From contig JBBQKY010000002.1 of NCBI GenBank assembly GCA_038327385.1, positions 1 through 41,383 of the forward strand: DNA of 41,383 nucleotides, read 5' to 3'. Positions within the stretch are counted from its first letter, which is position 1. Each line of letters opens with the position of its first letter. The notes beneath the pieces are model-generated. The model made no database searches. It was not told where the DNA came from and worked only from the letters and a program-made list of their open reading frames with translations. Made by a program: the position numbers and the translations under genes. Source of the stretch: JAWWPG01 sp038327385. GTDB taxonomy: Bacteria; Actinomycetota; Actinomycetes; Propionibacteriales; Nocardioidaceae. Below are positions 40,056 through 41,383 of this stretch, piece by piece.

Positions 40056-40424
40056 CTAGGTCAGGTCGAGGACGCTCGGAGGGTTCCGCCAGATCGCGCG
40101 CGAGACCCGCTCGGGGTATTCGACGTCCACAGGCTCGAGGTCGAACAGCCGCGTCGTGCCGGTGTCGTATGTCGGCCACCAGGGTTCCCGGCTGCGCTTC
40201 GGAGCCGTGCGGGCACACGGGTTGGCGGTGAGCCAGCCTTGCTCCACGGCGTAGCTGAAGACGCCGAACAAGAGACCGTGGTAGTTCGCCTTGGTCTTCA
40301 AGGACCGGTCCCAGCCGATCAGCCAGGCCTTCACGTCGCCCTCCTGGACTATCGCGACCGACCGGTCAAACGGGCGGCACGGCCCGGCGCGGCCCGACAC
40401 CTCGACGCACGAGATCAGGCGCAC
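40056..40424 (-). pseudogene. tyrosine integrase remnant (core-binding domain only)
   Basis: A 122-codon frame whose middle reads as the SAM-like core-binding domain of a phage or ICE integrase: RSVAIVQEGDVKAWLIGWDR, SLKTKANYHGLLFGVFSYAV and EQGWLTANPCARTAPKRSR. The sequence before it (RLISCVEVSGRAGPCRPF) and after it (EPWWPTYDTGTTRLFDLEPV) is not integrase-like, and no catalytic domain with R-H-R-Y follows. It marks the scar of a lost mobile element. The surrounding stretches 39858-40055 and 40425-40636 contain no gene I can support, and I found no tRNA or clear att repeat near it. Confidence 0.7.
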
Positions 40425-40636
40425 CTGCGCGAGGTACCGCTTCCGCTGCCCGGGCTCGGCTGAGCCAGGCGTGCGCCTCGCGGGGCGACTATTTGAGGCC
40501 CTCTCGACCGGCTCGAAATCGACGTGAATCCACTCACAGCCCGCGGATTGGGCATTGACGACCGCTCATAGCACAAGTTCGGTCGGCACCAGATTCAGGA
40601 CAGTGAATGTCCGGAATGCGTGGCAGTGTTGACGGG

Positions 40637-41290
40637 ATGACGCTCACCTTCGCTAGAACCCTCGACCGCTCCGCCGTAACCGCCACCGTCGATCTGCTCA
40701 CAGACCTGGTCGGGTCCACGGAGGTCTCCGACGCATGGGACCGAGAGTCAGCGCTGCCGGGCATGACCGTCGGCGGGCTGGCGCGTCACCTGGTCAGCCA
40801 GCCCGAGTGTGCCGTCGAGTTCCTCACCACACCCGGCCCGCCCGACGCCCAGGTGCTGACCCTGGTCACACACTACGAGCGCGTCGACTGGCTACACGCG
40901 CCGGTCGACGCCCCCGAGAACACCTCCATCCGCGACGACTTCAACCAGATGGGCTCGGCCGGGCGCACCGAGTCGGTCGAGGTGCTCGCGCGGTCGCGCG
41001 AGCAACTAGGCGCGGCGATCGACGCGGCCGGCCGGACGACGTACGTGCCGTGGCAGGATTGCGCGCTGCCAACCGACGACTTCCTCGTAGTACGGCTGAT
41101 GGAGATCGTGGTGCACGCCGACGACCTGGCGTGCAGCGTCGGAGTAGCGGCCCCGGCGTTCAGACCGGAGGCGCTCGAGCCTGTGCTCGCCCTCCTCGCG
41201 GCGCTGGCCGCGAGGCGCCGCGGCCAAGACGCGGTGCTGCGCACCCTGAGCCGGCACGAGCGCTCGGCAGGCTCCATCTCGGCATTCTGA
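40637..41290 (+). CDS. maleylpyruvate isomerase-like (mycothiol-dependent/DinB fold) protein
   Basis: A 217-residue protein of the MDMPI/DinB four-helix-bundle group. Metal-ligand histidines of the fold are seen in MTVGGLARHLVSQPECAVEF and in LMEIVVHADDLACSVGV; the middle block VEVLARSREQLGAAIDAAGR is also typical. Relatives use mycothiol to isomerise maleylpyruvate or carry out other thiol transfers, but many are uncharacterised. The ATG at 40637 (MTLTFARTLDRSAVTATVDL) fits the fold; ATG 40607 is in frame. The 93 nt after the stop to the window end hold no visible feature. Confidence 0.88.
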   Translation: MTLTFARTLDRSAVTATVDLLTDLVGSTEVSDAWDRESALPGMTVGGLARHLVSQPECAVEFLTTPGPPDAQVLTLVTHYERVDWLHAPVDAPENTSIRDDFNQMGSAGRTESVEVLARSREQLGAAIDAAGRTTYVPWQDCALPTDDFLVVRLMEIVVHADDLACSVGVAAPAFRPEALEPVLALLAALAARRRGQDAVLRTLSRHERSAGSISAF

Positions 41291-41383
41291 CCGCCGCCTG
41301 CCCGAGCCAGACCTGGACTTTCAAACGTTTGCCGCACGAAACGAGTGGCCAGCTCCGCTGCGCCGCGACCTCACGGAGCCGGT

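Noticed and set aside
39900..40060. tRNA as attachment site for the integrase
   Set aside because: No cloverleaf or T-loop consensus could be found on either strand.
1..41383. CRISPR arrays, rRNA, tRNA or intact insertion sequences
   Set aside because: No regular 25-40-bp repeats, no rRNA/tRNA consensus and no transposase motifs were seen.

Overview
The window is about 41.4 kb of high-GC DNA with dense, often overlapping genes (ATGA/GTGA junctions), many GTG starts and several probable leaderless promoters. The gene content points to a mycelial or rod-shaped actinobacterium (Actinomycetota): the divergent glgA(glgM)/glgC pair, a mycothiol-type maleylpyruvate isomerase fold protein, the MoxR/DUF58/DUF4129 operon, and the HipA-like kinase/DUF3037 pair. 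No rRNA, tRNA or CRISPR array was seen. The order or genus cannot be fixed from the sequence alone.

Left part (1-14.8 kb), mostly housekeeping: the 3' end of an SPFH/band 7 gene coupled to a TSUP permease; a leftward group of PEBP protein, alpha/beta hydrolase, exported hypothetical and DUF421 protein; an rRNA/tRNA SpoU methyltransferase facing peptide deformylase and a DOPA-dioxygenase-like enzyme; an aldo/keto reductase; glgA/glgM and glgC back to back; then a rightward run of gamma-glutamyltransferase, anchored cyclophilin, YtcJ-like amidohydrolase and DoxX protein.

Middle (14.8-24.2 kb): a visibly decayed pair, a HipA-like kinase (internal deletion with loss of the N-lobe, frameshift and a TGG-to-TGA stop) and its DUF3037 partner (frameshift); then trmL and a leftward MoxR/DUF58/DUF4129 operon; a FadE10-like acyl-CoA dehydrogenase; a 51-codon small gene with a very good ribosome binding site; and a GH-A-type glycosidase preceded by an operator-like inverted repeat.

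Right part (24.6-41.4 kb), accessory: a LysR gene faces a seven-bladed EPTP/EAR beta-propeller gene, followed by an unrecognised gene carrying a 2-nt frameshift, a complete branched-chain-type ABC importer (livK, livH, a livM-livG fusion, livF), an HpcH/HpaI aldolase and a pyrone-dicarboxylate-lactonase-like amidohydrolase. This looks like one uptake-and-degradation system for an unknown organic acid and is the best candidate for something undescribed. Beyond it lie a stand-alone XdhC Rossmann protein, a second LysR facing an EamA exporter, a 49-residue small gene, a NagD-like phosphatase, a MntA/HepT toxin-antitoxin pair with repeats over its start, an FKBP lipoprotein, a tyrosine integrase remnant and a mycothiol-dependent-enzyme fold protein.
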